Assembly: GCF_963678635.1 (NCBI RefSeq)
Contig: NC_087063.1
Coordinates: 43,722,759 to 43,786,758 of the forward strand
Direction of reading: 5' to 3'
Length of the DNA: 64,000 nt
Source: Symsagittifera roscoffensis
Lineage: Eukaryota; Xenacoelomorpha; Acoela; Convolutidae
Of this stretch, positions 11,901 through 20,972 are shown in pieces. The position numbers and the translations under genes were made by a program. The number at the start of each line of letters is the position of its first letter. Position 1 is the stretch's first letter. The notes beneath the pieces are model-generated. The model saw nothing but the letters and a program-made list of their open reading frames with translations. It was not told where the DNA came from and searched no databases.

Positions 11901-14900
11901 ACCGGATGGTGTGGAAGATACCACTCACGTTCGGCTCGTGAGCTGGGATCGTGCGGGTTGACGGTTATGACATATCCTTTACTTATATCTTCTCTGATTG
12001 TTTCGGTATACTTCTCGCGAAGTAACGGATCTTTATCTAATCTTTTCTCTAACGACTTTAATTGGGCTAATGAAGAATAATAATTGTTAGGCAAGCTAAC
12101 ATCATTATCACTCCACAGCATCGGTACAGTGTAACGCTCACCATCGTGAACGGTTTCAGTTTTTAGGATCGACAAAGCACGCTTGTCTGCGGCGGAACGG
12201 GCATCTACTTGCTTGAACGCACCATACGACTCTAACTCATACCAAGTTTTGATTTGGTCGGTCAGAGAAGTATCGTCCGTAACGCAGTTAAAGGAAGAAG
12301 AATTTAAGGACGAACGATCAGGAGACGGACCACTAATGACCCAACCTATCGGAAGTCGGACGGCGCACGGTGAGTCAAGTTCATCTCCGAAGACATGTTC
12401 GAGGGGTCTTATCGCATGATAGAAGTCCTGTCCTATAACTATCTCAATCTCTTTGTAATTATACGCAGTCGTCTTTAACGGGGCTAGTTGCGGGTATTTT
12501 ACCTGCAATTCGGAAACGTTTATAACATCGGGTCCTATATACATGTTGTGCTTAACGAAAGCGACAAACGAAAACGAAAATTCACTTTTATTGGGCTTTG
12601 CGGAAACTTTCAAGTGAACTCGCTGAGTTTTAGATACCTTGGCTGAGTTAAAACCATCGGTCGTAACATTTACGGGCGTGCCAACTAATTTCAGACGTTC
12701 AACGAGTGCCGCGGAAACCCAAGAATGAGTGGAACCGGTGTCACAAAGTGCTAGTGCATTCGAATTTTCCGAACCAGAGGACACATCTACCAACGCAACG
12801 GGAAGAATACCTTTTGCAGTTCCCTCACAAGGTTTAACACAAGCTGCGTTATTTGCAGAAGTAGTGTTTGTTTTAGTTTGAGTCGATGGTGATCGGTCGG
12901 CCTCTTTGGGCGGGAAAACTTTCTCGGCTCCATGAAGAAGCACATTGTGAGTGCTCTCACAGTCCTGTTTTGGGCATTTTCTTGCTTTTTGGCACTTTCG
13001 GAAGGTATGGTTGCCTTGTAAACAAGAAAAACAGAGCTTTTGTTCTGCTACATATTTAGCCCTTTGTGTTGCGTTTTTCTCTTTGAACACGGAACAGTTC
13101 CAGAGTGCATGCTGCCCTTTGCATAGCGAGCATGGAGGAAACCTTGTCTTTTCTCTACTTTTCTCATCCTTAGAACTTACCTTAGTGTTACCTGCAAGCA
13201 CTTTTGTAACTACTTTTTGTTTAACTGGTTCTTCAGACTTACCCTTAGAATTGATCGTTTTCAGCCTCTCATGACCCTCCGCTTTTTCTTTGAGCCATTC
13301 ATTGAAATCTAGCAGAGTTGGTCTATGCCATTGGCGTCTTACGGTTTGCATCGACCATGACTCCTTAAGGTTCGGGGGAAGCTTACTCACAGCCTGATTC
13401 AGTAAGTTAACACTTTTCAGGTCGTCGTTAAAAGACAGAGACTTGAATACGGCAACAAGTCCAGAAATTGCAGAGGATAATCCAATTACATTTTCCGAGT
13501 TATGCATTTTCAGCGGCGGAAAATTACTCAATTTATCTAGGTGAGCCCCTACTACAGCATGCGGCTGCCCGAATTTTCTTTGAAGAGTTGCTAATGCGTC
13601 TTTATATAGTACTCCGCTATAGCTATACTCAGCGATTGCGGATTTTGCTTTACCCACTACGAGCGTTTTCAGATAGGTAAGCTTTTCATCGTCACTGAGT
13701 ATGGCTGAATCGACCGTCGATGTGAATTGCCCAAACCACTCATGCCAATTAAGTGGGTTGCCATCGAACTGGGTCAGCTTCCACTCAGGGAGATGATCTT
13801 TTCGGCTGTGCATGAGTAAATTAACCAACTCTCGTGTCGAAAGTGGACGCTCGACGTCTGCACCAGGTGAATTACCGGGAGTTGGCTCTGTGTAATTCGA
13901 AGAGTTACCGTGACAATCAGGAACGAACGGTTGATTAGCTTGTGAAAAGTTCTCAGGCTGCGCAAAGAACACAGTCCCTCCACTTGTATAAGGAACAAAA
14001 TTATTCGTAGGAACAATCGGAGTTACTGCGGAAAAAACAGTTGTCGAAGGAACGTAGTGCTGTTGAGTTGACATTAAAGGGGTAGCAACAGCTGGTCTCC
14101 ACAAATTACTATAAGGATTGTAGTGGTCACTTGAAAAGTTATAACTACTAACGGGAACACCCATATGTTGTTGTGATGGGGCTACAGGTGCTTGGTAGCC
14201 AGCTACTACTGATCCTGCAGTGTGATGACTTAAAGAAACATGATTAACTGCTGTTGATGCAGGAACAAACGGTGTTACACCAGAAGGAACTTCTGCAGAT
14301 GATGGCGGAGCAAAATAGTTTTCAGAAGTTACCGGGACTACTGAACCTGTGTTTGGATTGCCTAGCCCCGGATGAGTGGACAAAAAAGTTTGCTGAGGCA
14401 AATTATTGGAAACAGGTTGCATGACCTGCTGTAACCCTACTGGATTGTTAACGGAAACCTGCGATCGAACCAAATTCGACCAATTATGTTGTTGTCCGTG
14501 AATGTGGTTACTGTAATACAATCCCGGATCACTAGAAGCTGCCTGGCCATTATTCACTCCTGTAAAACTTGATGAGACCAAGTAATTTGTTGGTGCAGGA
14601 TAAGTTGCCTCAGGAGCTGTTGAACGAACGTGCTGCTCTTGATTGGGAACTACAACAGCATCAGGCTGATTGTGGTCGACAGATTCGACCCAGTGACGCG
14701 TACGATCCTTTTCGTCTATTGTTAGTTGTGGAGAGATTCGAGTTAAACCACTTTCCTCAGCATTCTCGCTGATTTCCGACAACTCATCTTCTAACTCAAG
14801 CCCTTTCAACTCAATTTCTGCCAGTTTTTTCCTATGTTCTTCAGCCAATTCTTCCAACTCTAAACTGCTTTGTTGTTCTAAAACATATTGTTTCATCTTG

Positions 14901-15496
14901 TTTTGCTGCTCTTTCAGTCTTAATGATACCTTTGCCTGCCTCTCAAGTTCGTCTTGTTGTTTCTTTAAAATCATTAAGTCGCGTTTTTTCTCAGAAAGTG
15001 TTTTCGACGGAGCGGCGGTATAACTAGATTTCTGAGAACCTGATTGCTGATGTCGGCTGCTTCGGTGCGACAACTTAGAGCGGGTATCTGTTTTATGCGA
15101 CCGGGGTTTTTCACTTTTTTCAGAATGATGAGAAACTTTTGAGCTGCTATCTATTTTGTCCGGCTCTGTTACTGCCTCAAAACTTGTTTTATATGTGATA
15201 GCTTCCTGCAGAACTTTATCGTTGCTTTGAGTCAACTTATGAAGCCACATATCCTGTGCCGGTATCAATTCGTCGGGATTGGCACTTTTTGCAGCCATAT
15301 CAATCAACTCAGTATTTATCTCGACCGCTTGTTCTATATAGTTCCTACATTTTTCAATATAAGTATCAATTTTTGAGCAACGACTCTGACTCTCTATGTA
15401 TTCTAAAATTATTTCATGGCATTTATAAAGTTCGTTTTCGAGATTGCTACGTTTCTCAAACAACTTCTTAATTTTCTTCTGAAACTTAACTTCCAT
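8885..15496 (-). CDS. BEL/Pao gag-pol polyprotein, 2203 aa, intact
   Basis: A single frame encodes the whole element protein. Residues 1-250 are charged and helical with likely coiled coil (about 165-245). Residues 290-545 are rich in Pro, Val, Ser, Thr and Asn, an unusually long linker. A DUF1759-type Gag domain follows (about 570-720, WKLTQFDGNPLNWHEW). Zinc knuckles: C789-C792-H796-C801, C822-C825-H830-C835, plus a third Cys/His cluster at 841-855. Aspartic protease: DTG at 919-921. Reverse transcriptase: ADIEGMF with D1254 and YMDD at 1330-1333. A Pao-type RNase H region surrounds WTDSTTVLQW (about 1586-1595). Integrase: H/C zinc-binding region about 1832-1873, then D1905, D1967 and E2016. 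The start ATG is the first in frame. The frame runs through the polypurine tract and stops 19 nt inside the 3' LTR. No env. Confidence 0.97.
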   Translation of the reverse strand: MEVKFQKKIKKLFEKRSNLENELYKCHEIILEYIESQSRCSKIDTYIEKCRNYIEQAVEINTELIDMAAKSANPDELIPAQDMWLHKLTQSNDKVLQEAITYKTSFEAVTEPDKIDSSSKVSHHSEKSEKPRSHKTDTRSKLSHRSSRHQQSGSQKSSYTAAPSKTLSEKKRDLMILKKQQDELERQAKVSLRLKEQQNKMKQYVLEQQSSLELEELAEEHRKKLAEIELKGLELEDELSEISENAEESGLTRISPQLTIDEKDRTRHWVESVDHNQPDAVVVPNQEQHVRSTAPEATYPAPTNYLVSSSFTGVNNGQAASSDPGLYYSNHIHGQQHNWSNLVRSQVSVNNPVGLQQVMQPVSNNLPQQTFLSTHPGLGNPNTGSVVPVTSENYFAPPSSAEVPSGVTPFVPASTAVNHVSLSHHTAGSVVAGYQAPVAPSQQHMGVPVSSYNFSSDHYNPYSNLWRPAVATPLMSTQQHYVPSTTVFSAVTPIVPTNNFVPYTSGGTVFFAQPENFSQANQPFVPDCHGNSSNYTEPTPGNSPGADVERPLSTRELVNLLMHSRKDHLPEWKLTQFDGNPLNWHEWFGQFTSTVDSAILSDDEKLTYLKTLVVGKAKSAIAEYSYSGVLYKDALATLQRKFGQPHAVVGAHLDKLSNFPPLKMHNSENVIGLSSAISGLVAVFKSLSFNDDLKSVNLLNQAVSKLPPNLKESWSMQTVRRQWHRPTLLDFNEWLKEKAEGHERLKTINSKGKSEEPVKQKVVTKVLAGNTKVSSKDEKSREKTRFPPCSLCKGQHALWNCSVFKEKNATQRAKYVAEQKLCFSCLQGNHTFRKCQKARKCPKQDCESTHNVLLHGAEKVFPPKEADRSPSTQTKTNTTSANNAACVKPCEGTAKGILPVALVDVSSGSENSNALALCDTGSTHSWVSAALVERLKLVGTPVNVTTDGFNSAKVSKTQRVHLKVSAKPNKSEFSFSFVAFVKHNMYIGPDVINVSELQVKYPQLAPLKTTAYNYKEIEIVIGQDFYHAIRPLEHVFGDELDSPCAVRLPIGWVISGPSPDRSSLNSSSFNCVTDDTSLTDQIKTWYELESYGAFKQVDARSAADKRALSILKTETVHDGERYTVPMLWSDNDVSLPNNYYSSLAQLKSLEKRLDKDPLLREKYTETIREDISKGYVITVNPHDPSSRAEREWYLPHHPVLNPNKPGKVRRVLNGASKFHGTSLNRSLLVGPDLLQNLIFVLLRFRQHKYAVSADIEGMFLQVGVLARDQPSLRFLWREDPTSSVVVHQYTRHIFGARDSPTCANFALQKTASDNQTEYPEAASAVVQKFYMDDYLDSFENTADALSLSKDLVAMLKLGGFNLTKFVSNVPEVTTALNPDNRESNPSVKDICKSPDQSSHVLGLRWDHVKDTLVVSRGVDRPLDKAITQRTVLSFVSSVFDPIGLVAPYTVKARLLLKDIWRISGQKWDDDLPEEIKQQFLDWHSGLPLLGTLTIPRSYFTEPFDRCELHTFGDSSQDVFCAVSFLRARLAKSQKTELAFVFGKARVAPMKMLSIPKLELQAALLATRLKEEILKALTFKVSNVFMWTDSTTVLQWLNSCNKLPVFVGNRTGEILESTTIDQWNHVLSGDNPADTGTRGISSEALKDSSWVRGPSILRTCDWPFKPNTNVIKKIQLKGPLCDIDTCLETASTFVVDASSEKVPSIRLFKNWDKFSSIVKYKRVLAFMLRVLPSHKHFRTKTLEITDPSELDIAEQKLIYLAQSESFPAEVKILQSDKLITKKSRIAKYSPFIGPAGILRSTGRISRLVDTDFDSKHPIILDGRHRVAHMLIRHMHFQHAHQGLDYMRAVVQLKYIVLKLRWLLGNIENTCITCRKRKAKTVVPIMSDLPIERLGYKQPPFSNTGVDYFGPFQVPIRRSTEKRWGFLFTCLTTRAVHIELVPSLDTSSCVMGVERFIARRGTPKIILSDNGTNFVGAQKELLSCVQNWNKVAPAVFVHKGVKWKFNPPSAPHHGGAGERLVRSVKRVLYDILGSRRLTEEVLGTTLCLVEQLLNARPITPVSSDPHDLEALTPNHFILGHSAASFPSLSFEDNFDHKKRYARAQSYANAVWSRWLREYVPSLNKRAKWHNDSDVTLKTGDLVWVVEPDSPRGHYPLARIAKLHYGKDGCARSADIKTVTSELTRPTVKLAPVLPCLGVEDVAAQI
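8904..8915 (-). promoter_or_regulatory. BEL polypurine tract
   Basis: The minus strand reads AGGGGTGGAGGA directly before the 3' LTR. This is the expected RNase H-resistant primer for plus-strand DNA synthesis. It is also translated, because the gag-pol frame crosses it. Confidence 0.85.
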
Positions 15497-16540
15497 GCTT
15501 AATAATTTCAGAAATAAACGACTCTCAGAAAAACTGTATTTTCACTCAAGTAAATCCACAAATACTTTTACCTGGCGTTAAAGTCCAAGCTTAAACCGGG
15601 CTTTGTGAAACAAGTCTCTTTCACGCGCTTTTGAGACGGCGCGGATAGTGTACGGAGCGCGTGATCTAGAGAACTAGCTCCTAGAATGAATACCATACAC
15701 TCAAGAGACCTATGCGACGGCTACGTTACGCTAAAGTACCAATGGGGTGGGGAAATTAAGTAGGTCGGTTGAACTCCAACAACGCACACGGAGTAAACCT
15801 GAGGATGAAAGAATTCAACTTAACTCACTTAGTATCACCGTACCTGGCCACTTAACATTAGTGTCGCGCAACGAAGTCAATAATCGGACGAGCTGAAACG
15901 GCTTAGATTCACTTGAACCAATGGGGTGGGGAAATTAAGTAGGTCGGTTGAACTCCAACAACGCACACGGAGTAAACCTGAGGATGAAAGAATTCAACTT
16001 AACTCACTTAATATCACAGTACCTGACCACTTAACATTAGGTTGGTGTCATGTTACAGCACAGTTTCGCAGAATTATGGGGACGTTTTGACGATTTTTTG
16101 GAAATTTCTTACTTTTTTCCCAAAATTTTTCGGAAAATTTTGGTCAGCAGGTTCGAGCCGTAAACCAATCCAAAAAACTAGTCTAGTACCCCTTGTCTAT
16201 GATCCGATTTTTTGGATTTTCAATCCGCTCACAATTACCCAAAAATTTGTGGTATCGGGAAAATTACCACTTGTAGCTTGCTTTGAGTTGGGATACACAA
16301 TAAGACATTAACACATCGTACGTAATTTTATTGCAAGTTTGTAAAAATTAGAATAGTCTTACAGTTTTTGACGGTTTTGGAGATTGGCGTCACCGGGAAA
16401 AATCCAAAAACTTCGGGTGTCGAGAAAATTACAGCTCCACTTTGACCAAAAGTCAACAATCAGGACACCTGAACAGGGCTCTCTTCCGCTAGTCAGTCTG
16501 CTTATTCGTCCGTCTGCTATGTCGTCTGTCGGCCAACTGG
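15497..16540 (-). other. BEL leader, ATG-proximal part with two-copy 179-bp tandem repeat
   Basis: Untranslated leader of the BEL RNA. A block starting ACCAATGGGGTGGGGAAATT occurs at about 15738-15861 and again at about 15916-16040, nearly identical, with a period of about 179 bp. Other short frames here have no recognisable domain. The role is unknown; candidates are packaging, translation control or promoter activity. Confidence 0.7.
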
Positions 16541-16547
16541 ATACGCT

Positions 16548-17100
16548 ATGCTAACTTTCGGCCAAACGTGCACTTTCGGCCAAACGCCCACTTTCGGCCA
16601 ACTGCTATCTGATATTTTCGGCCAAACGCTCACTTTCTGCCAACTGGTATCTGATATTTTAGGCCAAACGCCCACTTTCGGCCAAACGCCCACTTTCGGT
16701 CAAACGCCCACTTTCGGCCCTCTGTTAGCTGATATTTTCGTATTTTCGGCCAAACTGATCACACTGACGATTTCGGCCAATCGCACAGTTCGTCCAAATG
16801 AATACTCGTCGTGTCTAGAAATAGGCCAAATAAACACTCGACCAAATAAACACTCGGCCAAACTGATCACTCTGGAGATTTCGGCCAATCGCACAGTTCG
16901 TCCAAATGAATACTCGTCGTGTCTAGAAATAGGCCAAATAAACACTCGACCAAATAAACACTCGGCCAAACTGATCACTCTGGAGATTTCGGCCAATCGC
17001 ACAGTTCGTCCAAATGAATACTCGTCGTGTCTAGAAATAGGCCAAAGAAACACTCGGCCAAACAAACACTCGTTCAAAGTGATCACTATGATGACTGTCG
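16548..17100 (-). repeat. BEL leader tandem array: 18-bp monomers and a 108-bp higher-order repeat
   Basis: The plus strand shows many copies of an 18-bp unit such as AAACGCCCACTTTCGGCC (about 16556-16735). Then come three copies of a 108-bp unit, starting at CTGATCAC near 16755, 16863 and 16971. Each 108-bp unit can be split into six diverged 18-mers around GGCCAAA. Because the period is a multiple of three, frames stay open on both strands (up to 220 codons on plus, 128 on minus). These are by-products of the repeat rather than genes. Confidence 0.85.
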
Positions 17101-17178
17101 GTCAACTGAGCACTGTGGTGACTTTCGGCTATTTGGACACTCGTGTCGTCAAACTGCCAAACAATCAGGGCACTAACT

Positions 17179-17196
17179 GTCCCTTGTGGGGCGCCA
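17179..17196 (-). promoter_or_regulatory. BEL primer binding site
   Basis: Three bases inside the 5' LTR the minus strand reads TGGCGCCCCACAAGGGAC. It begins with TGG, the complement of a tRNA 3' CCA end, and is 18 nt long as expected. The priming tRNA is not identified here; it would need a 3' end complementary to this site. Confidence 0.8.
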
Positions 17197-17199
17197 AAA

Positions 17200-17724
17200 T
17201 GTGCGCGTAAATCTCCACGATTATATAAAAAACGGTTTTCAAACACTTTAATTAATGAGTATTTTCTCGGCAAAATAACTCCGGAAGTTTGAAAATATAA
17301 CGATAATTTATAATTTTCAACAAGCTTTATCATCGGTAACATCGGCCACAATAAACTGCATAACTCAAAGCAAGCTGCAAAAATGGCCAGTATTTGTCCT
17401 TGAGACAAATTGCTCTTTTTAAAGGTCAGCCTTAATCAAGGCTGAACCAAATTAGAGCGAAAAGACGGTTAAAATGGGTTTTGGGGGGACCGAACCTGGT
17501 TACGGAGCATCCCATCAGGTTCGGTGCACATTCGAGTTCTAGAAAGGAAATGACCTAGTCGGGATTCGAACCGGCGCCGAACCCGCCGGGACGCACCATG
17601 TATACGTTTGGCTACTGTCCCTATATGCATTTACATTTTGGTTCAACTTTATATGCACTTATACTCTCGCTTACATTTGAGTGTATATGCATTTGTACTA
17701 TTGTTTTATATTTGCGCTGCAACA
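17200..17724 (-). repeat. BEL 5' LTR
   Basis: 525 bp, matching 8379-8903 throughout when read side by side, with TG...CA ends in plus orientation. It drives transcription toward lower coordinates. It carries the same tRNA-like block (17557-17621) as the 3' LTR. Confidence 0.95.
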
Positions 17725-17729
17725 ACAGA

Positions 17730-18036
17730 TAAGAAACGATACCCTTGCAAGGCCATCTATTTTAGTGTAGTTCATTAAAATCGGATTGCTTTAAACTGAT
17801 GCACTATTTTTGTTTCGATTGCTTCTTGTTATCTTTATCACTTACACCATCCTAATTATATAAATCTCCTAATTCGGAAGACAGAAATCCTATTAAAAGT
17901 ATATTCTCGTAAATCGGCCGACTCTCAATCCGTTTTTTTAAACACTTAATTCAAGTTTGACCCTTTTCTGGCGCGAATGAGATATCGATTTCTGTCCGAT
18001 CTAAGAATGTCAAATGTCAACTAGAATCCGTCACAT
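17730..18036. other. Short host spacer between two LTR retrotransposons
   Basis: AT-rich sequence without a recognisable gene or repeat. It separates the BEL and copia insertions, which are in the same orientation. Confidence 0.7.
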
Positions 18037-18041
18037 TTCCA

Positions 18042-18310
18042 TGTTAAGATTCAGAGTTAGAGCAAGTAGGACTAGGGGATAGAGGTTTGAGAGTTATCTG
18101 AGGTTTCAACTGAGGAGAGAGAAGAGATACTGATTGTTGAAGAATGAATTGAGATTGTGTTTATCAAATACCAGCAGACCAGTTGACCTTGTCTGAGTGC
18201 ATTGAGTTTTATACCAGTTGACCTTTAATTAGGTTTCTATTGCTCAAGTCTGACCTTGAGTTTGGTCTGGTATTTCACTAGTCTGGCATTGAGCTCGTCT
18301 GTCCTCAACA
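18042..18310 (-). repeat. Copia 3' LTR
   Basis: 269 bp, from TGTTAAGATTCAGAGTTAG to CTGTCCTCAACA in plus orientation. No difference from 22508-22776 was seen. Confidence 0.95.
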
Positions 18311-18319
18311 CCCCCACTC
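18311..18319 (-). promoter_or_regulatory. Copia polypurine tract
   Basis: The minus strand reads GAGTGGGGG immediately before the 3' LTR. The stop codon of the pol frame (TGA, 18318-18320) overlaps its start, so coding ends exactly where the PPT begins. Confidence 0.8.
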
Positions 18320-20972
18320 AGGCTGAATTGGCTTTGTCCAATGTCAGGCTGCAACCCATCAGCGTTCGACGATGTTGATCCACCTTTGCCTTGCTCAGGG
18401 ATTTCGTCAACAAGTCAGCCTCCATGTTTTCGGTTGGACAGTACTCGAGCGCAAATGTTCCATCCTCGACCCGCTCTCGGACAAAGTGATACTTGACATC
18501 AATGTGCTTTGTACGCTTCTGCATTACGGGATTTTTGCACATCTTGATGCAGCTCTGGTTGTCCTCGTTGATCACAGTTGGACCATCACACGTCATATCC
18601 ATCTCATTGAGTAGGGATCGTAAGTAGAGGCCTTCCTGAACAGCCGCTGCCATTGCTTGATACTCAGCTTCGCTGGTAGATATTGCTGCAGTAGGTTGCT
18701 TCTTGGTACTCCAGCTGATTGCTGCTCCTGACCGCTGCACATGAAAACTGTAGCCTGTTGTTGACCTTCTGTCATCAACGTCACCAGCCCAGTCAGCATC
18801 TGCTGAACCATAAAGGTTGAACCCATCAGGATCTTTGATGTAGCACAGCTCCAGATCTTTGGTTCCTTTCAGGTATCGCAGTACTCTCTTAGCAGCCACC
18901 CAGTGTGTTCTCCCAGGATTCTCCAGAAACCGTGAAAGTTGAGTCACAGTAGCTAGGATGTCTGGCCTCGTTTGCTTGGCTATGTACAATAACGAGCCCA
19001 CTATGCCTCTGTAGTCCTCACGCTGCATTGCCACTGCTTCTTCTGAGCCCGCTCCAGGGCAGTCCTTCTTCGTCAACTGAGTGCTGATATCAGCTGGTGT
19101 CCCTACTGGTTTGCAGTCAGCCAACCCAAAGCGCTCCAAGCAGTCTTCAATGTAGCGAGACTGATTCACAGTGACAGAACCAGGTGCCCGTTTGACCTGC
19201 ATTTTCAAAAACCAGGCTAATGGACCGCGATCATCCATCTTGAATCGGTCAGTGAATCGGTCCCTCACCCTGTCAACTTCTGCTTGCAGTTTGCAGCCAA
19301 TGATGATATCATCCACCCATACTAGAACATAGATCATAGCATCATCCATTCCCCTCATCGTGAACAAACAGAAGTCATTGGTGCTTCGAGTGAAACCAGT
19401 CTCCAGAAGAAACGTGCTCAGCGTCTGGTACCAGTCCCTTCCTGCCTGCTTCAGCCCATAGATACTGCGTTGTAGCAAACACACTTGGTTGTCCCCGCTG
19501 CTGAACCCCTCGGGCTGTTCCATATACACAGTTTCTGTTAACGGCGAGTTGAGGAAGGCTGACTTCACGTCCATCTGATGAAGTACAAGATCATCTTGCG
19601 CTCCCAAAGCCAGTAGTATTCTCTTTGTTTCTGGTTTACAGGTTGGCGCAAAGGTCTCATTGAAGTCCAGTCCTTCCACTTGCATAAAACCCTTCACCAC
19701 GTATCTGGCTTTAAACCGCTCCACTTGTCCCATTGCATCTCTCTTCACAGCAAGCACCCAGCGTCCAGGAATGACCTTGCGAGAATTTGGTCTATCAACA
19801 AGTGTCCAGGTGCCCATTGCCTTCAGTGACTGCACCTCCAAAGCCATAGCTGCTAGCCACTGCTCCCTTTCTGGTCCAGATACTGCTTCCAAGTAGCTTC
19901 TTGGCTCTTGTGCTATCACTGAAGCATGAGTGTAAGCCAGTCCGTATCGGATGGGAGGGTTCCGCGTTCTAGTTGACCGCTGCTCTGGAATCTCTGTTGG
20001 CCTCTGCTCTGGAGGCTCTGTGGAAGGTGGTTCCAATTCTTCAGTCTCGACTGGGTCATCTTCCGTAACCCCCACTGAAGCTGCTGCTCCACTATCATTC
20101 GCTTTATTGGTAGACTCAGTGATGGTCTTCGTGCTAGTTTCCTCTACATCAATGCATCCCTCGATTGATAGACCCAGTGTTTGTGACTGCTCACTGTCTA
20201 CCAGAAAGTCGTCTGGAATGATGTCTTCATTGAACGTCACGCTTCTTGCTCGTACCACTCGCTTTGTCTCCAGGTCCATCAGCAAGTAGGCTTTGCTCTC
20301 CTCGTCATAACCAATGAACTTGCTCTTCTTGCCTTTCGGATCCAGTTTCCGCCGGTTTCCTCTGTCCAGGTAGTACGCCAGGCATCCGAACACTCGCAGG
20401 TAGTTGACTTTCGATGGCTTCCCATAATGCATCTCCATTGATGAAATGCGATGCTCATTGCTGGATGTAGGACACAAGTTGCGAACCCTGACTGCCGTTG
20501 ACATTGCTCGTACCCAGAACATCTTTGAGAGCTTTGCATCGGCCAGTAGACATCGAGTCATCTCAGTTATCACCCTGTTGTACCTCTCTGCCACGCCATT
20601 CTGTTGCGGAGTATTAGGTACTGTAAACTCCTGTTTCACCTGCATTTCTCTACAGAACATCCGAAAAGCATTCGACGAATACTCACCTCCGTTGTCAGTT
20701 CTCAAGCACTTCGGTGTTCCGTGCTCAGCTACAAAGTCTTTGAACTTCGAAAGAGTATCGCTCTTCTTAACCAGGTACTTGACCACTGCCAGACGGCTGA
20801 AGTCATCAATGAAGCTCACGGCATAGCGCGCTCCATGCATGCTCGCAACTTCAAATGGTCCCTGGATGTCGCTGAAGACCCGCTGCCCCACTGCAGTTGC
20901 CCTGTTCTCTGTCTTCTTTGGCATTGCTACTTCGTGCATCTTCGAAGCTGTGCACACTTCGCAGAAACCCTA
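18318..20972 (-). CDS. Copia integrase, reverse transcriptase and RNase H (second frame)
   Basis: This frame opens just after a TAG at 20971-20973 and is entered by a +1 shift from the gag-protease frame, so it has no need of its own ATG. In the numbering from the first Met (20957), the integrase triad is D30, D88 and E124, with the D,D-35-E spacing of the family. GKKSKFIGYD near 210-218 is the usual C-terminal motif of copia integrases. The RT has D463 in HQMDVKSAF and WVDD at 547-550. RNase H has D722, E763 and D799. The two cysteines that complete the integrase HHCC zinc site (CEVC) lie upstream of the first Met, just after the shift site. Confidence 0.95.

Larger units (their letters stand above)
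8374..17729 (-). mobile_element. Complete BEL/Pao LTR retrotransposon with target duplication
   Basis: The element is bounded by a 5-bp target duplication, ACAGA at 8374-8378 and 17725-17729, as usual for BEL/Pao. It has two 525-bp LTRs that match throughout when compared by eye, a primer binding site just inside the 5' LTR, a polypurine tract at the 3' LTR and one uninterrupted gag-pol frame on the minus strand. The 1.7-kb leader between 5' LTR and ATG is made largely of tandem repeats. No envelope-like frame is present. Matching LTRs and an open polyprotein indicate a recent insertion, possibly by a still active element. It lies only 307 bp from a copia element in the same orientation. Confidence 0.97.

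Noticed and set aside
8885-15496. Envelope gene making the BEL element a retrovirus-like element
   Set aside because: The frame ends after the integrase region, within the 3' LTR, and no other frame with signal peptide and membrane anchor lies between pol and LTR.
16548-17210. 220-codon plus-strand frame with 36-residue repeats in the BEL leader, and a 128-codon frame on the other strand
   Set aside because: The repeat period is a multiple of three, which keeps frames open on both strands. It lies in the untranslated leader and has no recognisable domain.
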